Origin: Frankia sp. R82
GTDB lineage: Bacteria; Actinomycetota; Actinomycetes; Frankiales; Frankiaceae
DNA length: 55,942 nt
Direction: 5' to 3'
NCBI RefSeq assembly: GCF_023716925.1
Contig: NZ_JAMQQG010000281.1
Location: forward strand, 1 to 55,942
A program made the position numbers and the translations under genes. Shown here piece after piece: positions 1-8,605 of this stretch. Numbering within the stretch: position 1 is the first letter of the stretch; every line of letters starts with the position of its first letter. The notes below the pieces were generated by a model, which searched no databases, was not told the DNA's origin, and worked only from the letters and a program-made list of their open reading frames with translations.

Positions 1-2229
1 GGTGGTGGCCGACCGGGCCAGCCGGGCCGACCGGGCCGACCGGGCCAGGGCAGCCGTGGCCCGATGTGGTGGCGGCGCCGGCCGCGGTGGCTGCGCCGGC
101 TGGTGCTTGCCGGGGTGTTCTCCTCGATCCTGCTGTTCGTCGCCGGTATCGCCGTGATCTACGCGGCCACCCGGGTGCCGCTGCCGGACGAGGTCAAGAC
201 CGCCCAGACCTCGATCATCTACTACGGTCCGCCGTCGGCCCAGCAGAGCACCGGGGCCGAGATGGTGCGAATCGGCACGGTGAACCGCACCGACGTTCCG
301 CTGGCCCAGGTCTCGAAGGCCATGCAGCACGCGGCACTCGCAGCCGAGGACAAGCGGTTCTACAGCGAGCCGGGTATCTCGCCGAAGGGCATCGCCCGGG
401 CGCTGTACATCAACCTCACTGGCGGCGATCTGCAGGGTGGCTCGACCATCACGCAGCAGTACGCGAAGAACGCGTACCTCAGTCAGGAACGCACGTTCAC
501 CCGCAAGATGCGGGAAATCGTGCTCGCGGTGAAGCTGGACCGCAAGTACTCGAAGGACAAGATCCTCGAGTTCTACCTGAACACGATCTACTTCGGCCGC
601 AACTCCTATGGGATCGAGGCGGCGGCCAAGGCCTACTTCAACACGACGGCCGCGCAGCTCACTGCCGAGCAGGGCGCGGTGCTGGCCGGCCTGATCCGGT
701 CGCCCAACTATCTCGACCCGGCGAAGAATCCCGGTCCGGCCGCCACCCGGTGGCACGAGGTGGTCGCGACCATGGCCGAACAGGGCTGGGCACCGGCGTC
801 CATCACGAGCACCCAGCCACCGCCCGTCATACCCAAGGCGGAACAGAACACCGCCGCCACCTCCGCGCAGGTCGCCTACATCCGTGACGAGGTCATCCGC
901 GAACTGAAGGACGCGGGAATCACGGAGGACCAGATCAACCAGGACGGTCTGCGGATCACGACCACGATCGACCAGAGTCGCCAGATAGCCTCCTTCCAGG
1001 CCGTCAACCAGGTGCTGAGCAGGGCATACTCGGCCGTACCGGATCTACGGACCGGGCTGTCCGCCGTCGAACCCGGCACCGGGCGCATCCTTGCCTGGTA
1101 CGGCGGTTCGCTCTATGGCAAGGACGCCCAGGGTCACGAGGCCTACGAGGACAACGTCTCCGGGGCACAGGTGCAGTCCGCGTCCACCTTCAAGACGATC
1201 ACGCTGGTCGCCGCGCTGCAGAAGAACATCAACCTGAAGTCCACCTTCGCTGCTCCCGCGAAGGCGTATCTCCCCGGCTATGTGGTGGAGAACGACGAGA
1301 GCGAGGGCGGCGACCTGGGTTACAAGGACCTGATCCAGGCGACCGCGGCATCGATCAACACGGTGTACGTCCCGTTGGGTCAGAGCATTGGTGTCAACAA
1401 CATCATTTCCACCGCGCGCGCCCTTGGTATCCGCAACAAGTCGGACCTGAAATCCGAGGCCGGTATCACCCTGGGCAAGGACACCGTGTTCCCCATCGAC
1501 ATGACCTCGGTCTATTCGGTGCTCGCCAGCAACGGGGTGCGAGCCACCCCGCACATTGTCGACAAGGTTGTCGACGGCAGTGGCCAGGTGATCTACAACG
1601 GCGCCGTGCAGAACCCCAAGCAGGTCATCCCCGCCGCGGTCGCCCGGGACGCGACCTACGCCCTGCAGAGCGTCATCACCGACCCGTCCGGCACCGGCCA
1701 TCGGGCCGCGCTCGCCGGCGGTCGTGAAGCCGCCGGCAAGACCGGCACCTCAACGGACTTCCGGTCCGCCTGGTTCTGCGGCTATACCAAGGAGATCGCC
1801 TCCTGCGTCGACATGTTCCGGGGCAAGGGACTCGTCACCGACCAGCTGCGCGGCATTCCTGGTGCGCCGGACGGGGTGTACGGCGGAACGCTGCCGGCGC
1901 AGGTCTGGAAGGCGTTCATGGACGCCGCCCTGCAGGGCGTGCCGAAATCCACCTTCGACCCGCCGGCCTTCGGCGGCATGGTGCAGGACAACGCTCCGCC
2001 CGAGCCGACCCCGACCATGACCGCGGCGCCGGACTCCAGCCAGACCGGAACCGGTATCAACCTCGGTGACCTGTTCGGCGGCAACGGCAACGGCAACGGC
2101 GGCGTCAACAACGGTGCAGGTGGCGGCGGTGGTGGTGGTACAACCGGTGGCCAGCAGCAGCCCGGAGACAACCGCGGGACCCGGCCCCGGCAGACGGGCA
2201 TCTTCGTCGATCCCCTCCCGGGCGGATGA
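1..2229 (+). CDS. Bifunctional penicillin-binding protein (class A PBP), 5' end outside window
   Basis: Membrane-anchored peptidoglycan synthase that polymerises lipid II (GT51 transglycosylase) and cross-links stem peptides (transpeptidase). The frame is open from base 1 with a Gly/Pro/Arg-rich stretch, so the true start probably lies upstream; the first ATG in the window is at 64. Counting from that ATG there is one membrane helix at about 14-36, the GT51 motif EDKRF with catalytic Glu95, the GGSTITQQ motif near 125, the transpeptidase nucleophile motif STFK at 374-377, an SIN motif, and KTGTS near 560. The C-terminus is a Gly/Asn/Gln/Pro-rich tail with a run of glycines, common in actinobacterial class A PBPs. 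The next gene starts about 70 bp downstream on the same strand. Confidence 0.93.
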   Translation, partial: GGGRPGQPGRPGRPGQGSRGPMWWRRRPRWLRRLVLAGVFSSILLFVAGIAVIYAATRVPLPDEVKTAQTSIIYYGPPSAQQSTGAEMVRIGTVNRTDVPLAQVSKAMQHAALAAEDKRFYSEPGISPKGIARALYINLTGGDLQGGSTITQQYAKNAYLSQERTFTRKMREIVLAVKLDRKYSKDKILEFYLNTIYFGRNSYGIEAAAKAYFNTTAAQLTAEQGAVLAGLIRSPNYLDPAKNPGPAATRWHEVVATMAEQGWAPASITSTQPPPVIPKAEQNTAATSAQVAYIRDEVIRELKDAGITEDQINQDGLRITTTIDQSRQIASFQAVNQVLSRAYSAVPDLRTGLSAVEPGTGRILAWYGGSLYGKDAQGHEAYEDNVSGAQVQSASTFKTITLVAALQKNINLKSTFAAPAKAYLPGYVVENDESEGGDLGYKDLIQATAASINTVYVPLGQSIGVNNIISTARALGIRNKSDLKSEAGITLGKDTVFPIDMTSVYSVLASNGVRATPHIVDKVVDGSGQVIYNGAVQNPKQVIPAAVARDATYALQSVITDPSGTGHRAALAGGREAAGKTGTSTDFRSAWFCGYTKEIASCVDMFRGKGLVTDQLRGIPGAPDGVYGGTLPAQVWKAFMDAALQGVPKSTFDPPAFGGMVQDNAPPEPTPTMTAAPDSSQTGTGINLGDLFGGNGNGNGGVNNGAGGGGGGGTTGGQQQPGDNRGTRPRQTGIFVDPLPGG

Positions 2230-2301
2230 TGGGGAAAGGGGTCCCCCGTCCGGCCTGGTCGGGCAGGTGGGCGGAATGATCTCCCACGACGGTGGGTGAG
2301 A

Positions 2302-4482
2302 ATGGCGCCCATGGCCACGACACAGGCGTCATCCGCCCGCGTCAGCCCGGCTCGGGAGGACCCGGTCGTCGGGGGCGCGAGCCAGCTGATCGGTGGGCCG
2401 CCCGGCGCGCACGCCGCCGGGCCCGGGCGGCGTGCCTGGTTGACGCCGTTGCGGATCCTGATGGCGCTGGTCATCCTCACATCGCTGCTCGGCTATGCCC
2501 AGAAGGCCAGCTGCCGGGACACCCGGAACTGGACGCACGAATACCAGTACAGCGCGCTGTGCTACTCCGACGTGGTCGCCCTCTACAGCCAGGAGGGCCT
2601 CGTCGACGGGAAGATCCCCTATCTGGACTACCCGACGGAGTACCCGCCGCTGATCGGCGCGGCGATGGCGCTCATCGCCTGGCCGGCCAGGCTGGCCGCC
2701 GGGCCGAAACCGGTCTACCGGGTGGACAACGGCCAGCAGGTCGTCGATCACTACACGATGGACCGACGTTCGGCCGTCTTCTACGACCTCACCGCGCTGC
2801 TGTTTCTGGTCGCGGCATGTGTGGCGGTCCTCTGTACCGCACTGACCGCGGGATCTCGGCGGGTCTGGGACGCCGCGCTGTTCGCCGTCGCCCCGGCTCT
2901 CGTGCTGCATCTGTTGACCAACTGGGACATCCTGGCGGTCGCGTTCGCCGCCGGTGGCCTGCTCGCCTGGTCCAGACGGGCGCCCCGCCTGGCCGGGGTG
3001 CTGCTCGGGCTCGGAGTCCTGACCAAGTTGTACCCGGCGTTGTTCCTGCTCGGCCTGTTGTTCCTGTGCCTGCGCGCGGGCAAGGTCCGCACATGGCTCA
3101 CGACGTTCGTGTCGGCGCTGGTCACCGTCATCGTGGTGATGGTGCCGCTGTGGCTGGTCGCCGGCTACTTCGACCAGCAGGCCGACCGGGTCGGCGACGG
3201 CATCCTCGCCACGTTCTGGCACGGCGGGAGCTGGACCCACCTGCTGGGCGGCGGCCCGGACGGAGCACGCAACGCCCTGGCCCGCTTCTTCGACCTCAAC
3301 TCCGAACGAGGTGCCGACTGGGACTCGGTGGCCTTCGGCGCCACCTGGCTCGCCGACCGGCACGACCCGTCCTGGTTCGGGCCGATGCACCTGGTGATCT
3401 GCCTGGTCACCGCGATCGTGCTGATCGCCGTGGCCAGCGCGCTCGTCGTCTACCGGTCGGACACCCTGCGGCTGGTCATCGCCTCGGCGGTGGCCGCGTT
3501 CGGGACGGTCGCCGTGGCCGTGCCGTTCGTCCTGCAGGGCATCCGGGACAACGGCCTGCCCGTGCACACCCTCAACATCGTCACCGCGGCGACGCTGGTG
3601 GTGTCGGTCATCGGGATCGGCCTGCTCACCTGGCTGGCCCCGCGCCGCCCGCGGCTGCCCCAGGTGCTGTTCCTGCTGGTCGTCGCGTTCCTGCTGAGCA
3701 ACAAGGTGTTCTCGCCGCAGTACACGCTGTGGCTGTTGCCCCTGGTGGCACTCGCCCGGCCGCGCTGGCGGCTGTTCCTGGTCTGGCAGATCTGCGAGTT
3801 CTGGGTCATGTTCACCCGGTTCATGCACTTCATCTACAACGACACCCAGGGACGTCACGGCGTTGACCGAGGCTGGTTCGTCGGCGCCGTGGCACTGCGT
3901 GACTTCGTCCTACTGGTGATGGCCGGGTTCGTGGTGCGGGAGATCCTGCATCCGCGAGCCGATGTCATCCGCGCGGGCACCGGGCGTGGCCTGGCGGAAA
4001 GGTCCGTCGCCGATCGACCGGACGCCGGTCTCGATCCCGACTCCCTCGACGACCCGGCCGGCGGTGTGCTCGACCACGCCCCCGACGTACGCGGCGGCTG
4101 GCGGGGCCGCCCGACCCACCCTGATGCCACGACGTCCGCGTCGGAGTCCGCACCCACACCCGCGTCGGAGTCCGCACCCGCACCTGCGTCGGAGTCCGCA
4201 CCCACACCTGCGTCTGCGGTCGTGACCATGGACAGGACCGCTGCTGCGACGACAACGTCGGTGAGTGATCGGCGGCGTCCGGCGGAGGAGACGCAACGGC
4301 CGGTACTGCGTCCGGTCGAACCGGGCGCACTGTTCCGCCCCCGTCGCCGCGCCGACTCCCACTCCACCGGCCAGGACACGACCGGCCACGACCTGACCGG
4401 CCAGGACACGACCGGCCACGACCTGACCGGCCACGCCGCGGATGACGGGGACACCCGCGGTGGGGGACCTGCCGGTGGCTAG
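2302..4482 (+). CDS. Polytopic membrane glycosyltransferase (GT87/DUF2029-like)
   Basis: Integral membrane protein of about 726 residues. A soluble N-terminus is followed by about ten hydrophobic helices with conserved-looking loops, for example LDYPTEYPPLIG between helices and LTKLYPALFLLGLL. This architecture fits actinobacterial GT-C enzymes that use polyprenyl-phosphate sugars to build cell-wall glycans; the exact substrate cannot be read from sequence. ATG 2302 is preferred because GGTGGG lies 5 bp upstream; GTG 2296 and ATG 2311 are alternatives. The last ~170 residues are a hydrophilic tail of tandem repeats (ASESAPTP and TGQDTTGHDL units) with no domain. The end overlaps the next gene, a PIG-V-like glycosyltransferase, by about 40 bp, suggesting translational coupling and a shared pathway. 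Confidence 0.8.
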   Translation: MAPMATTQASSARVSPAREDPVVGGASQLIGGPPGAHAAGPGRRAWLTPLRILMALVILTSLLGYAQKASCRDTRNWTHEYQYSALCYSDVVALYSQEGLVDGKIPYLDYPTEYPPLIGAAMALIAWPARLAAGPKPVYRVDNGQQVVDHYTMDRRSAVFYDLTALLFLVAACVAVLCTALTAGSRRVWDAALFAVAPALVLHLLTNWDILAVAFAAGGLLAWSRRAPRLAGVLLGLGVLTKLYPALFLLGLLFLCLRAGKVRTWLTTFVSALVTVIVVMVPLWLVAGYFDQQADRVGDGILATFWHGGSWTHLLGGGPDGARNALARFFDLNSERGADWDSVAFGATWLADRHDPSWFGPMHLVICLVTAIVLIAVASALVVYRSDTLRLVIASAVAAFGTVAVAVPFVLQGIRDNGLPVHTLNIVTAATLVVSVIGIGLLTWLAPRRPRLPQVLFLLVVAFLLSNKVFSPQYTLWLLPLVALARPRWRLFLVWQICEFWVMFTRFMHFIYNDTQGRHGVDRGWFVGAVALRDFVLLVMAGFVVREILHPRADVIRAGTGRGLAERSVADRPDAGLDPDSLDDPAGGVLDHAPDVRGGWRGRPTHPDATTSASESAPTPASESAPAPASESAPTPASAVVTMDRTAAATTTSVSDRRRPAEETQRPVLRPVEPGALFRPRRRADSHSTGQDTTGHDLTGQDTTGHDLTGHAADDGDTRGGGPAGG
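4138..4209 (+). repeat. Three 24-bp tandem repeats inside the GT87-like gene
   Basis: Three consecutive 24-bp units starting gcgtcggagtccgcaccc encode ASESAPTP, ASESAPAP and ASESAPTP. The unit is a multiple of three, so copy-number change would keep the frame. It lies in the non-conserved C-terminal tail. Confidence 0.9.
4366..4425 (+). repeat. Two 30-bp (four 15-bp) tandem repeats in the same tail
   Basis: Alternating 15-bp units accggccaggacacg and accggccacgacctg, two of each, encode TGQDT and TGHDL. The array is in frame, just before the start of the overlapping downstream gene. Confidence 0.9.
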
Positions 4483-5710
4483 TCCGCCGGTGCACGACTC
4501 CTCGGCGGACGACTCCCCGGCGCGCCGCCCGCCGCCGCACCGCTCGTCCGCGGACGGCGCGTGGTGGTTCGCGTCCGGGGTGCGCACGCGCTGGGAGCGG
4601 GTGCCGCGGGCGGTGCGGGCGACCCTGCCGCTGTGGCTGGGGAGCCGACTCGCGGTGGCGCTGCTGTCGCTGGCCGCGGCGCGGGCCCTGAGTTCGGGTC
4701 CGGCGCGGGACACACCGGGGCTGCGCACCCTGTGGGATCGCTGGGACGTCGGGCTGTTCACCAAGGTCGCCCGCTACGGCTATCTGTCCCCGGCGTACGC
4801 CGACCGCACCGAGGTCGACTTCCCCGGCCTGCCGCTGGCGATCCGTCTGGCCCATCTGGTCCTGCGCGACTGGATCGTCGCCGGGCTCGCCGTCTCGCTG
4901 CTGGCCGGGGTGGTCACCGCCGCGGCCCTGTGGCGCCTGGCCGCGGACGAGGTCGGCGAGCCGGACGCACGGTTCGCGGTTCTGAGCCTGATCTGCTTTC
5001 CCTACGCGGTGTTCCTGTTCGCCGCCTACTCGGAGGGGCTGTTCCTGGCCTGCGCGACCGCCTCGTGGCTGGCCGCCCGACGGGGACGCTGGTGGCTCGC
5101 CGGCCTGCTCGGCGCCGGCGCCGCATCCACCCGGATCAGCGGTGTCGCCTTCGGGGTGGCACTGGTGGTGCAGTACGTCGTCAGCCGCCGGGCGCAGGGC
5201 CGGCCGGTGTTCGCCCGGCCGGCGTTCGCGCTGGCCCTGCCGCCCGTGCCGGTCCTCGCCTACCTGGTCTACCTGCGGGCGCGTACCGGCGGCTGGTCGT
5301 CCTACACCGACGCGATGCGGGCCGGCTGGCACCGCTGGACCGACTGGCCCTGGTCCGGATGGGCGGCGACCTGGTCGTCCGCGACCGACGGCAACGGCGC
5401 GTCGGCGTTCGTCTGGTTCTGGCGCGGTGAGGTGCTCGCCGTGGTCGTCGGCGTCGCGCTGACGATCATTCTGCTGGTCGGACGACGGTGGGGCGAGGCG
5501 ACCTTCGTGGGCGTGATGACCACGATCATGGCCTGCACGAACTACTACGCCTCCGGGATCCGTGGCATCCTCGTCGCCTTCCCGCTGTATCTGCTGCTCG
5601 CCCGGGCGGCGGCCCGCCGCAGCTGGGTGGCACCGCTGTATCTGAGTGTCTGTGCCCCGGTGATGGCCGTGCTGGTGATCGCGTTCACCCAGGGCCAGTG
5701 GGTCGACTGA
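4442..5710 (+). CDS. PIG-V-like membrane mannosyltransferase family protein
   Basis: 422-residue polytopic protein with eight or more hydrophobic segments. The motif WDRWDVGLFTKVARYGY after the first helix and the later FPYAVFLFAAYSEGLFL segment match the PIG-V/GPI-mannosyltransferase-II-like GT-C family, which uses polyprenyl-phosphate mannose in actinobacteria. The first ~40 residues are Pro/Ser/Asp-rich and cytoplasmic. The start overlaps the end of the upstream GT87-like gene, so both are probably made from one transcript. No strong Shine-Dalgarno precedes ATG 4442, consistent with coupling. The acceptor substrate is unknown. Confidence 0.78.
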   Translation: MTGTPAVGDLPVASPPVHDSSADDSPARRPPPHRSSADGAWWFASGVRTRWERVPRAVRATLPLWLGSRLAVALLSLAAARALSSGPARDTPGLRTLWDRWDVGLFTKVARYGYLSPAYADRTEVDFPGLPLAIRLAHLVLRDWIVAGLAVSLLAGVVTAAALWRLAADEVGEPDARFAVLSLICFPYAVFLFAAYSEGLFLACATASWLAARRGRWWLAGLLGAGAASTRISGVAFGVALVVQYVVSRRAQGRPVFARPAFALALPPVPVLAYLVYLRARTGGWSSYTDAMRAGWHRWTDWPWSGWAATWSSATDGNGASAFVWFWRGEVLAVVVGVALTIILLVGRRWGEATFVGVMTTIMACTNYYASGIRGILVAFPLYLLLARAAARRSWVAPLYLSVCAPVMAVLVIAFTQGQWVD

Positions 5711-5759
5711 TCGGCGTGGGCGTCGCTGTCGGTGGGCGTCGATGTGGGACAGTGCAGCG

Positions 5760-6026
5760 ATGAACGCCACGCCACGGACCATGGCTGGCCTCGTCGGGGG
5801 GTGCGCTCTGCTTGCCGCGCTCGCGACGCTCGGACTCGCCCTCGCGGACCCGTCGCCGTCCCGTCATGTTCGTGGCCTGCTCGTGACGATCGATCTCGTC
5901 CTGTTGGCCGGAGCGGCCACCGCCTGGCTGCGTGTGGTGCTGGCGGTCGGCGAAGGCCGCGTCGAGGAAAACCACCTCGGAGATGGCCGTGTCGGCGCGG
6001 GCCACCTCGGCGAGGGGAGCGGCTGA
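5760..6026 (+). CDS. Small two-helix membrane protein, unknown function
   Basis: 88-residue protein with two hydrophobic helices (about residues 9-27 and 36-56) separated by a short basic loop with SRHVRG, and a polar C-terminal tail. It lies 49 bp after the PIG-V-like gene on the same strand. ATG 5742 (six codons upstream) is a possible alternative start. No domain is recognised. It may be the last gene of the glycosyltransferase operon. Confidence 0.5.
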   Translation: MNATPRTMAGLVGGCALLAALATLGLALADPSPSRHVRGLLVTIDLVLLAGAATAWLRVVLAVGEGRVEENHLGDGRVGAGHLGEGSG

Positions 6027-6098
6027 GCCGATCGAGTAGACTCATCGGGACATGCCGTGCGCCGGCGCATGTGCCCGTCTGCTGGTCAGCCGCTTATC

Positions 6099-6132
6099 GA
6101 TCACCTGACTGATCGGATCACCTGACTGATCG
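6099..6132 (+). repeat. Two perfect 17-bp tandem repeats upstream of rpsF
   Basis: GATCACCTGACTGATCG occurs twice without a gap. The unit is partly self-complementary (GATCA...TGATC). It sits about 210-240 bp upstream of rpsF in the probable promoter/leader region. Confidence 0.85.
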
Positions 6133-6292
6133 TATGATCATCAGACTCCTGGTCCATCAGGTTCGTGGTCGGGCTGCCACAGATGGGCGCCGTGTACCGA
6201 TGATCGCCCGGATGCGCCGGTCGCGCGGTTCCTGTGGATCGCGGGCGTCAGGCTCGTCCGAGGCGATACGGATCCGGGGCGCGGTCCCTCCT

Positions 6293-6311
6293 GCCACGGA
6301 TGATCCGTGGC
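6293..6311 (+). promoter_or_regulatory. Hairpin in the rpsF leader
   Basis: GCCACGGAT and ATCCGTGGC form a perfect inverted repeat around one central base, ending 12 bp before the Shine-Dalgarno AGGAGGTGGG (6324-6333). Bacterial rpsF leaders commonly bind the S6:S18 pair for feedback control; whether this hairpin belongs to such a motif is inference. Confidence 0.4.
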
Positions 6312-6340
6312 CGCCGAGTCCACAGGAGGTGGGTTCACCC

Positions 6341-6667
6341 TTGGCACGCCATTACGAGCTGATGGTCATCCTCGATGCAGACCTCGAGGAACGCACCGTT
6401 GCGCCGTCCCTCGACCAGTACCTCGGTGTCGTCCGACAGGGCGGCGGCGTGGTGGAGAAGGTCGACATCTGGGGTCGCCGCCGGCTCGCCTACGAGATCG
6501 CCAAGAGCCACGAGGGCATCTACGCGGTCATCGACCTGCACGCCGAGCCGGCCGTGGTCGCCGAGCTCGACCGGCAGCTCGTGCTGAACGAGTCGGTCCT
6601 GCGCACGAAGGTCATCCGGCTCCCCGAGCCGAAGCGGCCCCGCCAGAGCCGCCGAGTGGCGGCATGA
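6341..6667 (+). CDS. rpsF: 30S ribosomal protein S6
   Basis: 108-residue S6, a small-subunit protein that pairs with S18. It begins [16 protein letters not shown] and shows the S6 core [13 protein letters not shown] and a basic C-terminus. The start is TTG 6341: AGGAGGTGGG lies 7 bp upstream and this gives the normal S6 N-terminus, whereas an upstream ATG at 6134 would add about 70 unrelated residues. First gene of rpsF-ssb-rpsR-rplI. Confidence 0.95.
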   Translation: MARHYELMVILDADLEERTVAPSLDQYLGVVRQGGGVVEKVDIWGRRRLAYEIAKSHEGIYAVIDLHAEPAVVAELDRQLVLNESVLRTKVIRLPEPKRPRQSRRVAA

Positions 6668-6730
6668 TCCGGTCCACGGCGACGGCACTGCGTCCGTCCG
6701 CCCGGGCCACCGACATCAGGGAGGGTGGGC

Positions 6731-7318
6731 ATGGCCGGTGAGACCGTCATAACTGTAGTCGGCAACCTGACCAATGACCCCGAACTGCGGTTCACGCCGA
6801 ACGGCGCTGCGGTGGCGAGCTTCACCGTCGCTTCCACGCCGCGCACGCTGGACCGTCAGTCCAACGAGTGGAAGGACGGGGAGGCGCTGTTCCTGCGCTG
6901 CTCCGTCTGGCGGCAGGCCGCGGAGAACGTGGCCGAGTCGCTGCAGAAGGGCGCCCGGGTCATCGTGTCCGGTCGGCTCAAGCAGCGCTCCTTCGAGACC
7001 CGTGAGGGCGAGAAGCGCACGGTGATCGAGCTCGACGTCGACGAGGTCGGCCCGAGCCTGCGTTACGCGACCGCGAAGGTCGTCCGCGCCGCCCGTGGTG
7101 GCGGCGGCGGTGGCGGTTACGGTGGCGGGTCCGGCGGTGGCGGTGGCGGTGGCTACGGCGATGGTGGCTCTGGCGGCGGTGGCGGCTACGGCACGCCGGC
7201 CGCGGCCTCCGCGGCGCCCGCCGGTGGTTCCGGCGGCGGCTACGCCGGCGGAGCACCAAACGATGACCCCTGGTCGCAGCAGCCGGCCGGTGGCTACTCA
7301 GACGAGCCTCCGTTTTGA
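6731..7318 (+). CDS. ssb: Single-stranded DNA-binding protein
   Basis: 195-residue SSB that coats single-stranded DNA in replication and repair. The N-terminal OB fold (about 1-110) starts with [20 protein letters not shown]; a long Gly-rich linker follows; the acidic protein-interaction tip ends DEPPF. ATG 6731 is chosen over in-frame GTG 6725 because AGGGAGG lies just upstream. It sits between rpsF and rpsR, the standard arrangement. Confidence 0.96.
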   Translation: MAGETVITVVGNLTNDPELRFTPNGAAVASFTVASTPRTLDRQSNEWKDGEALFLRCSVWRQAAENVAESLQKGARVIVSGRLKQRSFETREGEKRTVIELDVDEVGPSLRYATAKVVRAARGGGGGGGYGGGSGGGGGGGYGDGGSGGGGGYGTPAAASAAPAGGSGGGYAGGAPNDDPWSQQPAGGYSDEPPF

Positions 7319-7368
7319 GCGGCCGGTCGTCGTCATCGAGGACGGCACAACGAGGTAGGAGCACATCC

Positions 7369-7605
7369 ATGGCCAAGGCGGCCGTGCGCAAGCCCAAGAA
7401 GAAGGTTTGCGTCTTCTGCAAGGACAAGGTCGAGTACATCGACTTCAAGGACACGTCCTTGCTGCGGAAGTACATCTCCGACCGGGGCAAGATCCGCGCA
7501 CGCCGGGTAAGCGGCAACTGCAGTCAGCACCAGCGTGACGTCGCCACCGCGGTGAAGAACAGCCGCGAGATGGCGCTGCTGCCCTACACCGCCACAGCGC
7601 GGTAG
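7369..7605 (+). CDS. rpsR: 30S ribosomal protein S18
   Basis: 78-residue S18. It has the CVFC pair near residues 14-17 and a later Cys/His pair (GNCSQH), which resembles the zinc-binding (C+) S18 type known from actinobacteria. ATG 7369 has GTAGGA upstream. Because it is the zinc-type form, a zinc-free paralogue may exist elsewhere in the genome. Confidence 0.95.
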   Translation: MAKAAVRKPKKKVCVFCKDKVEYIDFKDTSLLRKYISDRGKIRARRVSGNCSQHQRDVATAVKNSREMALLPYTATAR

Positions 7606-7616
7606 GGGGACCTTCG

Positions 7617-8066
7617 ATGAAGCTCATCCTGACTCAGGAGGTCCCCGGGCTCGGCAGCCCGGGTGACATCGTTGACGTCGCGAACGGCTACGGGCGTAAC
7701 TTCCTGGTGCCGCGCAAGTACGCGATTCTGGCGACCCGGGGTGCGGAGCGCCAGGTCGAGCAGATCAAGCGGGCCCGGTCGGCTCGGGCGGTTCGCGACC
7801 TCGACCACGCCAAGGAGATCGCCGGCCAGCTCGGCGGCCTCAAGGTCGAGCTGACCACGCGTGCGGGCAAGGAAGGCCGGCTGTTCGGTTCCGTGACGGC
7901 GGCCGACGTCGTCACGGCCGTCACCGCCGCCGGCGGCCCCGATCTGGACCGTCGCCGGGTCGAGCTGACCACGCCGATCAAGACCCTCGGCGCGCACACC
8001 GTCGCGGTGCACCTGCACCCCGAGGTGACCGCGTCGCTGAAGGTCCAGGTCCGCAAGGCCTCCTAG
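7617..8066 (+). CDS. rplI: 50S ribosomal protein L9
   Basis: 149-residue L9. The N-terminal domain MKLILTQEVPGLGSPGDIV and VANGYGRNFLVPRKYA motif are typical, followed by the central helix and C-terminal domain. It starts 11 bp after rpsR with a GGGGGACC ribosome-binding site. Last gene of the operon; a strong hairpin starts one base after its stop. Confidence 0.96.
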   Translation: MKLILTQEVPGLGSPGDIVDVANGYGRNFLVPRKYAILATRGAERQVEQIKRARSARAVRDLDHAKEIAGQLGGLKVELTTRAGKEGRLFGSVTAADVVTAVTAAGGPDLDRRRVELTTPIKTLGAHTVAVHLHPEVTASLKVQVRKAS

Positions 8067-8099
8067 CCGTTGGCCTGACGCAGGTCGTCAGGCCAACGG
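8067..8099 (+). terminator. Hairpin terminator of the rpsF-rplI operon
   Basis: Perfect 14-bp stem (CCGTTGGCCTGACG and CGTCAGGCCAACGG) with a 5-base loop, starting immediately after the rplI stop. Only a short T run follows, as is usual for high-GC actinobacteria. Confidence 0.85.
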
Positions 8100-8268
8100 T
8101 TTCGCCGCCGGGCACCGAGAGGCACCTGGCGGGCGGGCATCAGGAACTCCCTCGGAGCCCCTGCCCCCACACAGGTGGGTAGGCGGGTGGCCCCGGGGGA
8201 GTTTCCGCGTTTGCGGGGGGATCTGCCGGGCGGGGGCGCGTCGGCCGGGAGTTTTTTCCCGCGGATTG

Positions 8269-8421
8269 TTATCCACATGCCGGCGGCTGGATGTGCGCGG
8301 CGTACCTGGGCTTCTGGCACCTTGTGGCCGGCGTTGTCCACAGGTGGACAGGGTCTGTCCCGAGCTTCTCCCCAGGATCCGGCCCGTTGTCCACATCTTT
8401 TCCACAAGGCCCTGTGGATAA
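8269..8421. promoter_or_regulatory. Cluster of five DnaA-box-like sites upstream of dnaB
   Basis: Five 9-mers fit the actinobacterial DnaA box TT(G/A)TCCACA: TTATCCACA at 8269-8277, TTGTCCACA at 8334-8342 and 8387-8395, TTTTCCACA at 8398-8406 on the plus strand, and TTATCCACA on the minus strand at 8413-8421. The last three are spaced 2-6 bp apart. The rest of the rplI-dnaB gap (8100-8605) has no convincing gene. Confidence 0.75.
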
Positions 8422-8605
8422 CTCTTTGGCGGTGGTGGCGCTGGTCCGTAGGGTCGGGGCCCGGACGCGCCTCGGCGCGCTCGGTTGACCACCCTCTCGG
8501 AATATACGAACATATGTTCGAAGGACGGGTGCGGTCAGACTGGCGCTCCACCGGCCCATGCTGGCAGGCCAGGTCGTGTCGGGAGTCGAGTCGGGAGGGG
8601 GCCTC

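Noticed and set aside
3965-5782. Minus-strand open frame opposite the two glycosyltransferases
   Set aside because: Low-complexity, Arg/Gly/Pro-rich and created by antisense reading of the tandem repeats.
8269-8421. Chromosomal oriC
   Set aside because: DnaA boxes are present, but dnaA, dnaN, rpmH and an AT-rich unwinding element are missing. Actinobacterial oriC normally lies between dnaA and dnaN.
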